Source of the DNA: Saprospiraceae bacterium
GTDB lineage: Bacteria; Bacteroidota; Bacteroidia; Chitinophagales; Saprospiraceae
DNA length: 64,000 bases
Direction: 5' to 3'
Assembly (NCBI GenBank): GCA_016715965.1
Contig: JADJXG010000001.1
Location: forward strand, 884,501-948,500
Made by a program: the position numbers and the translations under genes. The notes beneath the pieces are model-generated. The model made no database searches, was not told where the DNA came from, and was given only the letters and a program-made list of their open reading frames with translations. Below are positions 28,204-35,926 of this stretch, in pieces (positions within the stretch are counted from its first letter, which is position 1; each line of letters begins with the position of its first letter).

Positions 28204-30192
28204 ATGGAATCACAAGAAAATCAACCACCCAAAAAACCAGCTTCCGGAGGATTTAATTCTTATTGGATTTATGGCATTTTGTTTCTGGCATTAATTGGAA
28301 TCAATTTCTTTTATTTGGCCAATCCCAACAAGGAACCCATACCTTTTAGCCGTTTTGAACAAATGGTGGTAGAAGGAGATGTGGAAAAACTGGAAGTGAC
28401 CAACAACAAGCTGGCCTATGTCTATTTGAAAGAAAAATCATTGGGCAAAGAAAACTACAAGGATGCCGCCAAATCTACCATTGGACTAAAACCTCACTAT
28501 CATTTTAATGTAGGCCCCATTGAGAATTTTGCAAATAAAATGGACAAACTCAATGAAAAACTGACAAGTCCAATGGATGTCACCTATGTCGAAAAACAAA
28601 ATTGGCTTGGACCGATCCTTTCATTTGTTTTACCCTTTTTAATCATATTAGGCATCTGGATTTTGTTCATGCGCAGGATGGGTGGAGGCTCAGGCGGTCC
28701 TGGAGGTCAGATTTTTAATATTGGCAAATCGAAAGCCATGCTTTTTGAAAAAGACAGCCACACCAACATCACTTTTGAAGACGTGGCTGGTCTGGAAGAA
28801 GCAAAAGAAGAAGTCATGGAAGTGGTGGATTTTCTAAAAAATCCCAAAAAATACACCGCTCTGGGAGGCAAAATCCCGAAAGGTGTACTCCTCGTTGGCC
28901 CTCCCGGAACCGGTAAAACTTTGCTGGCAAAGGCCGTCGCGGGTGAAGCCGCCGTTCCGTTTTTTACCATATCAGGCTCTGATTTCGTAGAAATGTTTGT
29001 AGGAGTTGGTGCTTCAAGGGTTAGGGATCTGTTCAGACAGGCCAGAGAAAAAGCACCCTGCATCGTCTTTATCGACGAAATCGATGCGGTGGGTCGTGCC
29101 CGTGGTAAAACCCAATGGCAGGGAGGCAACGATGAACGTGAAAACACGCTCAATCAGTTGCTTGTAGAGATGGATGGTTTTTCCACTGACAAAGGTGTCA
29201 TTCTAATGGCCGCTACCAACAGACCTGATATCTTGGATACTGCATTGCTGCGACCCGGAAGGTTTGACAGACAGATTTCCATTGATCCTCCGGATCTTAA
29301 AGGCCGTGCTCAAATTTTCAAAGTACATCTTAAGAAACTTAAATTATCCGATGAAGTAACTCCTGAAGTATTGTCGGAGATGACACCCGGATTTGCAGGT
29401 GCAGACATCGCCAATATCTGCAATGAAGCGGCACTCGTGGCTGCCAGAAGAAATAAACAGTCCATCGAACTTGAAGATTTTAATTATGCACTGGATCGGG
29501 TGATTGGTGGCCTTGAAAAAAAGAATAAAATAATTTCACCCGAAGAAAAAGAAGTGATCGCTTATCATGAGGCAGGCCACGCCATCTGTGGTTGGTATCT
29601 CAAATATGCATCCCCTTTGGTCAAAGTGACCATCGTCCCAAGAGGAATAGGCACCTTAGGATATGCTCAATATTTGCCCAAAGAGGAATACATCACAAGA
29701 ACTGAAGCCATGCTGGACAGAATCTGCATGACCATGGGCGGAAGAGCTGCCGAAAAAATCGTATTTGATAAAATATCCACAGGGGCCCAATCCGATTTAG
29801 ACCAAGTCACCAAAATGGCTTATTCTATGATTTCCATTTTTGGAATGAATGACAAGGTTGGAAATGTCTCCTTCTATGGAATGTCCCAGGATGGTTTCCA
29901 AAGACCGTATAGTGAGGAAACTGCAAAGCTGATGGATGAGGAGGTCAGAAAATTGGTGGACCTTGAATATGAAAGGGCCCAAAGACTTTTAAGTGAAAAA
30001 CGCAATGAGCTTGAAGTTTTGGCAAAGGAACTGCTAAAAAAAGAAGTACTTCTGAAATCTGATGTGGAGAGATTGATCGGACCCAGCCCTTACCACAAAG
30101 ACAAACATCCTGAACCCAGTCCGCTGGATGGTCAGCATGTGTCCGATGAAAAACCGGGCGAGGAGGTAAAATCTGAGGGTGCTGAACTATAG
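28204..30192 (+). CDS. ftsH: ATP-dependent zinc metalloprotease FtsH
   Basis: This membrane-bound AAA+ protease degrades misfolded membrane proteins and some regulators. Two membrane helices (about 21-40 and 138-160) flank the periplasmic FtsH_ext domain. The AAA module shows Walker A (GPPGTGKT, about 237), Walker B (CIVFIDEID) and the second region of homology with arginine fingers (RPDILDTALLRPGRFDRQ). The zinc site is HEAGH at residues 455-459. The 662 aa length is normal. A glycine-rich linker (RMGGGSGGPGGQ) follows helix 2, and the C-terminal tail is acidic and polar. It lies 106 nt after rsfS with no obvious promoter of its own, so it probably shares that transcript. Confidence 0.99.
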   Translation: MESQENQPPKKPASGGFNSYWIYGILFLALIGINFFYLANPNKEPIPFSRFEQMVVEGDVEKLEVTNNKLAYVYLKEKSLGKENYKDAAKSTIGLKPHYHFNVGPIENFANKMDKLNEKLTSPMDVTYVEKQNWLGPILSFVLPFLIILGIWILFMRRMGGGSGGPGGQIFNIGKSKAMLFEKDSHTNITFEDVAGLEEAKEEVMEVVDFLKNPKKYTALGGKIPKGVLLVGPPGTGKTLLAKAVAGEAAVPFFTISGSDFVEMFVGVGASRVRDLFRQAREKAPCIVFIDEIDAVGRARGKTQWQGGNDERENTLNQLLVEMDGFSTDKGVILMAATNRPDILDTALLRPGRFDRQISIDPPDLKGRAQIFKVHLKKLKLSDEVTPEVLSEMTPGFAGADIANICNEAALVAARRNKQSIELEDFNYALDRVIGGLEKKNKIISPEEKEVIAYHEAGHAICGWYLKYASPLVKVTIVPRGIGTLGYAQYLPKEEYITRTEAMLDRICMTMGGRAAEKIVFDKISTGAQSDLDQVTKMAYSMISIFGMNDKVGNVSFYGMSQDGFQRPYSEETAKLMDEEVRKLVDLEYERAQRLLSEKRNELEVLAKELLKKEVLLKSDVERLIGPSPYHKDKHPEPSPLDGQHVSDEKPGEEVKSEGAEL

Positions 30193-30291
30193 TCCAAAAG
30201 ACTCCATCAAATCAAACCACCCATTTTAAGCTGTTTTCCAACTATTACCGGGTCAAACCGCGATTCGCCGCTTAGAGCTGCACATTTGTTT

Positions 30292-30299
30292 TATTTTTG
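30292..30299 (+). promoter_or_regulatory. -7 promoter element of uppS (TATTTTTG)
   Basis: An exact TAnnTTTG match ends only 3 nt before ATG 30303 and 6 nt before ATG 30306. The transcript would be leaderless or nearly so. Confidence 0.6.
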
Positions 30300-30305
30300 C
30301 GGATG

Positions 30306-31037
30306 ATGGCAGATGATCTTTTGTCCTTGATCGATTCATCCAAACTTCCTCACCATATTGCAGTCATTATGGATGGAAATGGGCGTTGGGCCAAACAAAA
30401 TGGCCAGCCTAGGATTTTTGGTCACCGCAATGGAGTCAAAGCGGTCAGGGAAGTAACTGAAGCCTGCGCAGAAATCGGTGTTCCCTTTTTAACCTTGTAC
30501 GCCTTTTCTACGGAAAACTGGAACAGACCCGAAGGAGAAGTAAGTGGCCTCATGGGTCTGCTTGTTGACACCGTCAAGAACGAATTGATGACCCTCCTGA
30601 AAAATGACATTCGGCTGAACACCATTGGGGATATTTCCAAGCTTCCGAAATCTACCTACAATGCCTTGCAGGATGCCATCCAAAAAACACAGCACAACCA
30701 AAGGATGACCCTGACACTGGCCCTGAATTACAGCGCAAGATGGGAAATCCTTGATGCCGTCAATAAATTGGTCAGCACACACGCCCATCAACCGGTCTCG
30801 GAAACAGAATTTGTACATGCAATGTCTAGCTTCGGAATTCCTGATCCGGAATTGCTTATCAGAACGAGTGGAGAAAAAAGAATGTCTAATTTTTTGCTTT
30901 GGCAATGCGCCTATACGGAGTTGTATTTTACCGAAACACTTTGGCCGGATTTTCGCAAAAAACATCTCTATGAAGCCATCCTCGATTTTCAACAGAGAGA
31001 AAGAAGGTTTGGAAAGATCTCCGAACAACTCGTATAA
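30306..31037 (+). CDS. uppS: isoprenyl transferase (undecaprenyl-diphosphate synthase)
   Basis: It condenses isopentenyl diphosphates in cis onto farnesyl diphosphate to make the C55 lipid carrier for peptidoglycan and O-antigen synthesis. The diphosphate-binding opening HIAVIMDGNGRWAK carries the catalytic Asp. TLYAFSTENWNRP and the C-terminal RTSGEKRMSNFLLWQ are signature segments. Length is 243 aa from ATG 30306; ATG 30303 is equally possible. The frame extends back to a TTG that is part of the promoter element, so that start is rejected. In many relatives bamA follows this gene; here a non-coding stretch and a group II intron follow instead. Confidence 0.97.
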   Translation: MADDLLSLIDSSKLPHHIAVIMDGNGRWAKQNGQPRIFGHRNGVKAVREVTEACAEIGVPFLTLYAFSTENWNRPEGEVSGLMGLLVDTVKNELMTLLKNDIRLNTIGDISKLPKSTYNALQDAIQKTQHNQRMTLTLALNYSARWEILDAVNKLVSTHAHQPVSETEFVHAMSSFGIPDPELLIRTSGEKRMSNFLLWQCAYTELYFTETLWPDFRKKHLYEAILDFQQRERRFGKISEQLV

Positions 31038-31366
31038 TTCCAATTCATGCAATAGAGTTCGTTGTGATCGCCGAATGGCAATAAAATGAAGGCTTTTGGT
31101 GAGGAGCCAAGCTGCTACCAGGCTGAAGAATCAAATAGAATGACAAGCCTTCATTTTGAAGTCATTTTAGATGGTAATACAATCTCTGCTTTTCTTAAAT
31201 TTCATTTTTTTGTTGTACCACAAACTGAACCTATGTGATCAAAGATTTCCTTGGTTTTAAAACGGCATTGCATGGAAATAATCCGTATTCAAGGGTTACA
31301 AACATAACAATTTGTATAGGCAACAACTGCTCAAAATAAATTACGCGGTTGGGCAGAGCAATTAAA
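31038..31366. other. intergenic region downstream of uppS, 3' flank of the intron
   Basis: No recognised gene is present. The stretch contains a 13-bp perfect inverted repeat (listed separately) and a 50-codon plus-strand ORF (31086-31238) of doubtful coding value with no promoter element near it. The right end is the 3' exon of the group IIC intron. Confidence 0.45.
31083..31157. repeat. 13-bp perfect inverted repeat, 49-nt loop
   Basis: AAAATGAAGGCTT (31083-31095) is the exact reverse complement of AAGCCTTCATTTT (31145-31157). The loop contains further short pairings (TTGG/CCAA). It could end the uppS transcript or be part of a small structured RNA; T-runs after it are short. Confidence 0.55.
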
Positions 31367-31408
31367 GTAGGAGGCAAAGATATCATCAAAATATAGCTTT
31401 GCCGTCCT

Positions 31409-31445
31409 CTCACACCACCGTATGTACTTACGTGTACGGCGGTTT
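31409..31445 (-). ncRNA. group II intron domain V
   Basis: The catalytic hairpin of the intron: ACCGCCGTA pairs with TACGGTGGT around a short loop. The CGC triad and its position right after the RT stop codon support an active-site domain. Confidence 0.8.
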
Positions 31446-31447
31446 CC

Positions 31448-32884
31448 TTAGAGTAACTCCCGATGAAGCTTTTCATGGTTAGCGGCTAGGCTATAGTAGC
31501 CCAGTTCGGTAAACCATTTGTTGTTCATTCCAATACTGAGGGCTGGACTATTGCTCAACCGCCACCAGCTTTTGCCACTTAGGGCAGTACGCCAGCATAA
31601 GGTTTCTTCAACACCTAAGCTCCTTAACCAGCGCACGATACCAATACTGCGTTTGCATTGTTTCAATCGAAAACATTTCAGGCGTCTCCGCAACCATCCG
31701 TCTATTACTTTAAGCTTGCTTTGCATACTTGCGTATTTGAAGTAGTTAAGCCACCCTTGTAATACTACCTTGAGTTCGTGGAGTACTTGTTCTAATGAAT
31801 CTCCACGATTGCGTTGCGTGATCTTCTTCAGTTTCGACTTTAACTTCACCTCGCTTTCTTTACTTAATCCAACTCTGCCTTTATTAAGTATACTATGGCC
31901 CAAAAAGTTTGTTTCATAGTATTTTCTAATTGCACTCTTGTTCCGGTTTACTTTTAGTTTCATCCTGCCTTCTATGAACTTTGTAATGCTTTTCATCACT
32001 CGTTCCGCACTTGCAGTGCTGCTTACAAATATTTGCAGGTCGTCAGCATATCTCACATAGCTTATTCCTCGCCGATTTAATTCTTGGTCTAATTCGTCGA
32101 GCACTATATTTGATAACAACGGACTTAATGGACTCCCTTGTGGTGTTCCTTTTATCCGTTGTTGCATAAGTCCGCCTTGAAGTATTCCTGTCTTTAGAAA
32201 TTGGTTAATTATCCACATCACTCGCTTGTCGCTTATTCGTGTTCTAAGTAACCACATTAATCGATGATGATTTACTTCATCGAAAAACTTCTCTAAATCA
32301 ATATCCACAACATGACGCTTTCCTTCTGTTACATACTTTGCTGCTTTACTCAATGCTTGATGTGCATTTCGCTTTGGGCGAAATCCGTAGCTATTCTCGC
32401 TGAAACTAGGATCGTAATACTTTTGCAATTGTTGCGCTATGGCTTGTTGTACTATTCGGTCTCGTACTGTCGGAATCCCCAATTGACGATAGCCTCCTTT
32501 GGGTTTGCGTATTTGTACGCCTCGCAATGCTTCTGCTTTGTATTTGTTATTTAGTAGTTCTTCCCGTAATGTCTGCATATTCTCTTGCAGCCATTTCCTG
32601 ATTTCACCTACTTCCATTTCATCTACTCCACCTTTGCCTCCGTTGCGTATTACTCGCTTACTCGCTTCTGATAAATTTAATGGGGATGCTATCTTCTCCA
32701 TTAAATCTTTCGTCTGATGTCGTTGTTCTTTGCATGCAGATAGCCATTCAGGACTTACCTTTCCGCTGCTTTCATACCATACGGGTATGTTCGCAACGAA
32801 AAGGCTATCGCTTTTATCACATTCTTTCTGTCTCGCAGATTTCATCTGGATATTCGATATTTTACTGTCCTGTAATCTTTCCAA
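31448..32884 (-). CDS. ltrA: group II intron reverse transcriptase/maturase (class C)
   Basis: A 478-aa intron-encoded protein that helps splicing and copies the intron into new DNA sites. RT blocks are visible: GIPTVRDRIVQQAIAQ, YGFRPKRNAHQAL, DIDLEKFFDEVNH, GTPQGSPLSPLLSNIVLDELD and the catalytic YADD (YVRYADDLQIF). The maturase X domain includes the LQGWLNYFKYA segment. The C-terminus (GKSWWRLSNSPALSIGMNN) is typical of class C proteins. There is no HNH endonuclease domain, as expected for class C. No frameshift or internal stop is seen, so the intron may still be active. Confidence 0.96.
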   Translation of the reverse strand: MERLQDSKISNIQMKSARQKECDKSDSLFVANIPVWYESSGKVSPEWLSACKEQRHQTKDLMEKIASPLNLSEASKRVIRNGGKGGVDEMEVGEIRKWLQENMQTLREELLNNKYKAEALRGVQIRKPKGGYRQLGIPTVRDRIVQQAIAQQLQKYYDPSFSENSYGFRPKRNAHQALSKAAKYVTEGKRHVVDIDLEKFFDEVNHHRLMWLLRTRISDKRVMWIINQFLKTGILQGGLMQQRIKGTPQGSPLSPLLSNIVLDELDQELNRRGISYVRYADDLQIFVSSTASAERVMKSITKFIEGRMKLKVNRNKSAIRKYYETNFLGHSILNKGRVGLSKESEVKLKSKLKKITQRNRGDSLEQVLHELKVVLQGWLNYFKYASMQSKLKVIDGWLRRRLKCFRLKQCKRSIGIVRWLRSLGVEETLCWRTALSGKSWWRLSNSPALSIGMNNKWFTELGYYSLAANHEKLHRELL

Positions 32885-33323
32885 TTTTGACTTTTACTAC
32901 TCTAAAAAAAAACTTCATCAACTCTTAGGATTCGGTCCTTCCCTCCTTTTCCATTACAGAAATTTCTTAGGTACTATGACCTCTGCTGACTTCTGCTGAC
33001 ACTCACTTTGCTATTCCATTTCGCTCGTCGTTGCCTCCGCTTGTGTTTACAGATCTCCTATGGTAAACTCATTAATCTTTCATTGTAATCCACAGAATTT
33101 ACTACCGCTGTTTACGTCCAACTTTTGGGCTTCGCAGTCTAATGCCCACTCACCCACAGCGTAAGCCTTTTATTCCGTTTCTGTTCGTTGGTTCACAATT
33201 TTATCCGCTACTTCCTTCAGATTTTACCTCGCGATAAACACCCTTGCTTTGGATTAACGATTCCCGTTGGTTGGCTCGTTCGGGACTTTCACCCTATAGA
33301 TTAATGGTATGCATAGCGCACAT

Positions 33324-33354
33324 AAAAAAGGGCAGACGTCTGGCGACGCTGCCC
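33324..33354 (-). terminator. intrinsic terminator used as group IIC intron target
   Basis: On the minus strand GGGCAGCGTC-GCCA-GACGTCTGCCC forms a 10-bp stem with one bulged T, followed by TTTTTT. The intron's GTGCG starts 2 nt after the U-tract. Confidence 0.9.
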
Positions 33355-33398
33355 CCCGTTTTCAATGGGTTCCTTTGACTACTCCCCTAGACAAAGAA
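33324..33398 (-). ncRNA. candidate small RNA B, upstream exon of the intron
   Basis: A transcript of about 75 nt is predicted between the promoter at 33435-33403 and the terminator at 33354-33324. It would contain a hairpin with a CTTTGTC/GTCAAAG stem and the loop TAGGGGAGTA, a small CCC/GGG hairpin, and the terminator. There is no start codon with a meaningful ORF. The GGGGAGTA loop recalls the yybP-ykoY riboswitch, but the rest of that motif is missing. No known family is claimed. Confidence 0.5.
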
Positions 33399-33402
33399 CA
33401 CA

Positions 33403-33435
33403 CGAAGGTATGTGATTTTAAATAGTTATTCCAAA
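33403..33435 (-). promoter_or_regulatory. promoter of candidate small RNA B
   Basis: On the minus strand TTTGG (33435-33431) is followed after 20 nt by TACCTTCG (33410-33403), one base off TAnnTTTG. The same TACCTTCG variant precedes the beta-helix gene at 49599. Confidence 0.6.
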
Positions 33436-33627
33436 TTTTTTTTAATAAATTTTTAATGCGATCCGTAAAAACTAACATTAGCATTAATTGCAATATTTAA
33501 ATTTATAAATTTTAATCGGTTGGTAAAAATTAGGGAAGATCCTTCCAGAAAACAATCATTCCCTTTGGCTTTCTGGTGGATCGAATCCAAGAAATTGAAT
33601 CGAACAAATCCAAAAAACAAAACAATG

Positions 33628-33660
33628 AAAAAGGGGCCATGGCCGAGCGACCACGTCCCC
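33628..33660 (-). terminator. terminator of candidate small RNA A
   Basis: On the minus strand a 10-bp stem GGGGACGTGG / CCATGGCCCC, with one mismatch and one G-U pair, and an 8-nt loop is followed by TTTTTC. Confidence 0.75.
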
Positions 33661-33690
33661 TTCTTAATAACACTATGAGAACACCCTAAA
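33628..33690 (-). ncRNA. candidate small RNA A
   Basis: A transcript of about 62 nt is predicted between a strong promoter (33726-33694) and the terminator at 33660-33628. The 5' part (TGCTTTAGGGTG) resembles the TAGGG region of unit B. No ATG-initiated ORF lies inside. A 17-codon ORF runs on the opposite strand (33626 onward) but lacks a promoter. Function unknown. Confidence 0.5.
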
Positions 33691-33693
33691 GCA

Positions 33694-33726
33694 CAAATGT
33701 AAGCTTGTTCACAGTCCTGCCCCAAA
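33694..33726 (-). promoter_or_regulatory. promoter of candidate small RNA A
   Basis: On the minus strand TTTGG (33726-33722) and an exact -7 element TACATTTG (33701-33694) are separated by 20 nt, the same geometry as the rsfS and unit B promoters. Confidence 0.65.
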
Positions 33727-33806
33727 TTTTTGGCATTTTTTTTTAAATATTTATTTTAATCATATCTAAATTAATGTAGATTAATCTATTATTTAATAAT
33801 ACAGCC

Positions 33807-33814
33807 TATTTTTG
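33807..33814 (+). promoter_or_regulatory. -7 promoter element of the E1 gene (TATTTTTG)
   Basis: An exact TAnnTTTG match. It precedes the in-frame TTG at 33820 by 5 nt and ATG 33907 by 92 nt. Confidence 0.55.
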
Positions 33815-33906
33815 CCCATTTGTGGAACAACCAAGATGGCCCTCAAAACGCCAGTTTGAAAAGCCTGATTTCGAGTCTGCCGATTATTGCGATCTTTGGC
33901 CTTCCA

Positions 33907-35913
33907 ATGAAATTACGATCTTCCATGGTTCATCCAGATCTTCATTTTAAAGTACAGGGATTGGAACATACAATTTTGAAAGATTTGTATGCGAATATGC
34001 TCTATGCCCGCATGATTGAAGAGAAGATGTTAAACTTGCTGAGGCAGGGCAGAATTTCAAAATGGTTTTCCGGGATTGGACAGGAAGCCATTGCGGTGGG
34101 TGCTACCCTCGCATTGAAGCAGGATGAATTTATTTTTCCACTTCACCGCAATCTCGGAGTGTTTACCTCCCGCAAGATGCCACTGGACCGTCTTTTTGCC
34201 CAATGGCAGGGAAAAGAAAGCGGCTATACCAAAGGAAGGGACCGGTCTTTTCACTTTGGCTGCATGGATTATCACATCGTAGGCATGATTTCCCATTTGG
34301 GTCCGCAACTCACCCTGGCCAATGGTACAGCCCTTGCGTCCAAACTTTCAGGTACCCATAAAATTTCTTTGGCATTTACGGGAGAAGGCGGTACCAGTGA
34401 AGGTGATTTTCACGAAGCGCTCAACCTTGCCTCGGTTTGGAAACTACCTGTGATCTTTTTGATCGAAAACAATGGATACGGTTTGTCAACACCTGTCCAT
34501 GAGCAATATGCCTGTGCAAAATTATCAGATCGGGGTATTGGCTATGGAATGGAGGCACACACCATTGACGGGAACAATATCCTGGAAGTGTACCGCAAGA
34601 TTTCGGAAATTGCCAAACGAATCAGAAAGCATCCGGCGCCAGTCCTTGTAGAATGCATGACTTTCCGCATGAGAGGTCATGAGGAAGCATCCGGAGTCAA
34701 ATACGTTCCTTCAGACTTACTCAAAGAATGGAAGGCCAAGGATCCCATCCTGAATTACGAAACCTGGTTGTTGGAAAAGGGTATTCTCAAAGAGAAGGAC
34801 CTCTTGCTATTAAAACAAGAATTAAAATCTCAAATCCAGGAAGAGGTCGAAAAAGTATTTGGATGGCCAGATGGTGAAGCAGATCCGAATACAGAAATGA
34901 AGGATGTCTTTATGCCTTTTGAAGATGAAGATATTCACCCTATTGAAGAATCAAAAGACCTGCGATTTATTGATGCCATCAGCGATGGTCTTGATGTAGC
35001 CATGGCCAGGCAGCCCAAATTGGTATTGATCGGGCAGGACATTGCCGAATATGGCGGGGTATTTAAAATTACGGAAGGCTTTGTTAAAAAATACGGTAAG
35101 GAGAGGGTGCGGAATACGCCTATCTGTGAATCTGCTTTGATAGGTGCCGCGCTTGGATTGAGTCTGGAAGGATACAAATCCATGGTGGAAATGCAGTTTG
35201 CCGATTTTGTGAGTTGTGGTTTTAACCAAATCGTCAACAACCTCGCAAAACTGCATTATCGCTGGGGACAAAATGCAGATGTTGTCATCAGACTTCCCTG
35301 CGGAGGTGGAACGCAAGCTGGGCCTTTCCATTCACAGACCAACGAAGCCTGGTTTGCCCATGTGCCCGGTCTTAAAATCGTTTACCCTTCCAATCCATGC
35401 GATGCAAAAGGTTTATTGCTCAATGCGTTTGAAGATCCCAATCCCGTTTTGTTTTTCGAACACAAATTGCTGTATCGCTCCGTTGAATCAAAGGTTCCGG
35501 CAGGGTTTTATAAAATTCCCTTTGGCAAGGCAAGTTTCATTCATTCTGGTGATCAATTGTGCATCATCACTTATGGATTGGGAGTGCGATGGGCGACTGA
35601 GGCCATCAGCCATTTAAATATCAATGCAGATGTAATAGATCTCAGAACACTTGTTCCTCTGGATTACGAATCCATTCGCCAATCCGTTGTGAAGACCGGA
35701 AGAGTTTGTATTCTGCACGAGGACAATTTGTTTGCAGGACTCGGAGCTGAATTGGCTGCATGGATCGCAGAACATTTATTTGAATACCTCGATGCCCCCG
35801 TAGTTCGCTGTGCTTCCATGGATACGCCCATTCCATTTTCAAAAAGATTGGAAGATCAGTACCTCGCCAAAAACAGATTGGAAGAATGCTTGTTAAAATT
35901 AATAAACTACTAA
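33907..35913 (+). CDS. 2-oxoacid dehydrogenase E1, fused alpha and beta subunits
   Basis: A thiamine-diphosphate E1 enzyme that decarboxylates a 2-oxoacid (branched-chain or pyruvate) and passes the acyl group to E2 lipoate. The first half (about 1-330) is the alpha subunit. It has the TPP motif starting GEGGTSEGDFHEALNLAS and ending in ENNGYG, preceded by FSGIGQEAIAVG. The second half (about 350-668) is the beta subunit: IGQDIAEYGGVFKITEGF, GLSLEGYKSMVEMQFADF and LRTLVPLDYESI. Such fusions are common in Bacteroidota and are usually annotated as branched-chain E1. The start is uncertain. ATG 33907 or 33925 precede the conserved domain, and the frame is open back to a TTG at 33820 next to the promoter. 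E2 and E3 are not nearby. Confidence 0.93.
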   Translation: MKLRSSMVHPDLHFKVQGLEHTILKDLYANMLYARMIEEKMLNLLRQGRISKWFSGIGQEAIAVGATLALKQDEFIFPLHRNLGVFTSRKMPLDRLFAQWQGKESGYTKGRDRSFHFGCMDYHIVGMISHLGPQLTLANGTALASKLSGTHKISLAFTGEGGTSEGDFHEALNLASVWKLPVIFLIENNGYGLSTPVHEQYACAKLSDRGIGYGMEAHTIDGNNILEVYRKISEIAKRIRKHPAPVLVECMTFRMRGHEEASGVKYVPSDLLKEWKAKDPILNYETWLLEKGILKEKDLLLLKQELKSQIQEEVEKVFGWPDGEADPNTEMKDVFMPFEDEDIHPIEESKDLRFIDAISDGLDVAMARQPKLVLIGQDIAEYGGVFKITEGFVKKYGKERVRNTPICESALIGAALGLSLEGYKSMVEMQFADFVSCGFNQIVNNLAKLHYRWGQNADVVIRLPCGGGTQAGPFHSQTNEAWFAHVPGLKIVYPSNPCDAKGLLLNAFEDPNPVLFFEHKLLYRSVESKVPAGFYKIPFGKASFIHSGDQLCIITYGLGVRWATEAISHLNINADVIDLRTLVPLDYESIRQSVVKTGRVCILHEDNLFAGLGAELAAWIAEHLFEYLDAPVVRCASMDTPIPFSKRLEDQYLAKNRLEECLLKLINY

Positions 35914-35915
35914 AA

Positions 35916-35923
35916 TAAATTTG
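35916..35923 (+). promoter_or_regulatory. -7 promoter element (TAAATTTG)
   Basis: An exact TAnnTTTG match 3 nt before ATG 35927. It sits just after the E1 stop codon and predicts a leaderless message for the DUF5606 gene. Confidence 0.55.
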
Positions 35924-35926
35924 CAG

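Larger units (their letters stand above)
31367..33321 (-). mobile_element. group IIC intron (about 1.95 kb)
   Basis: The element runs on the minus strand. The 5' end is GTGCG (33321 downward), matching the GUGYG consensus, and is followed by a compact domain I-IV region. A reverse transcriptase ORF ends at 31448, just before domain V. Domain V (about 31445-31409) has the CCGCCG segment carrying the CGC catalytic triad of IIC introns and a GGTGGTGTGAG closing arm. Domain VI is the GGCAAAG...CTTTGCC hairpin (31403-31372). The 3' end is placed at CTAC (31367). Insertion is 2-3 nt after the U-tract of an intrinsic terminator, the known target preference of class IIC. The boundaries are good to within a few bases; the 3' end is the less certain. 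Confidence 0.88.
33322..33806. other. non-coding region with two small minus-strand transcription units
   Basis: No protein gene is convincing here. The stretch contains two tandem minus-strand units, each with a -33/-7 promoter, a 60-75-nt transcribed part and a GC-rich terminator. They are listed separately. About 190 bp of AT-rich DNA separates them. Confidence 0.55.

Noticed and set aside
31095..31140. tRNA-like D-arm (minus strand CAGCCTGGTAGC) with a CTCCTCA anticodon-like loop
   Set aside because: There is no T-arm with TTCGA and no acceptor stem, so it is not a tRNA gene. A chance match is more likely than a tRNA fragment.
31231..31476. 81-codon minus-strand ORF at the intron 3' end
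   Set aside because: It overlaps domains V and VI of the intron, whose sequence is fixed by RNA structure, and continues into the 3' exon with no protein-like pattern.
33360..33400. GGGGAGTAG segment as a yybP-ykoY manganese riboswitch
   Set aside because: Only the first-loop sequence matches. The second conserved loop, the coaxial helices and a downstream transporter gene are absent.
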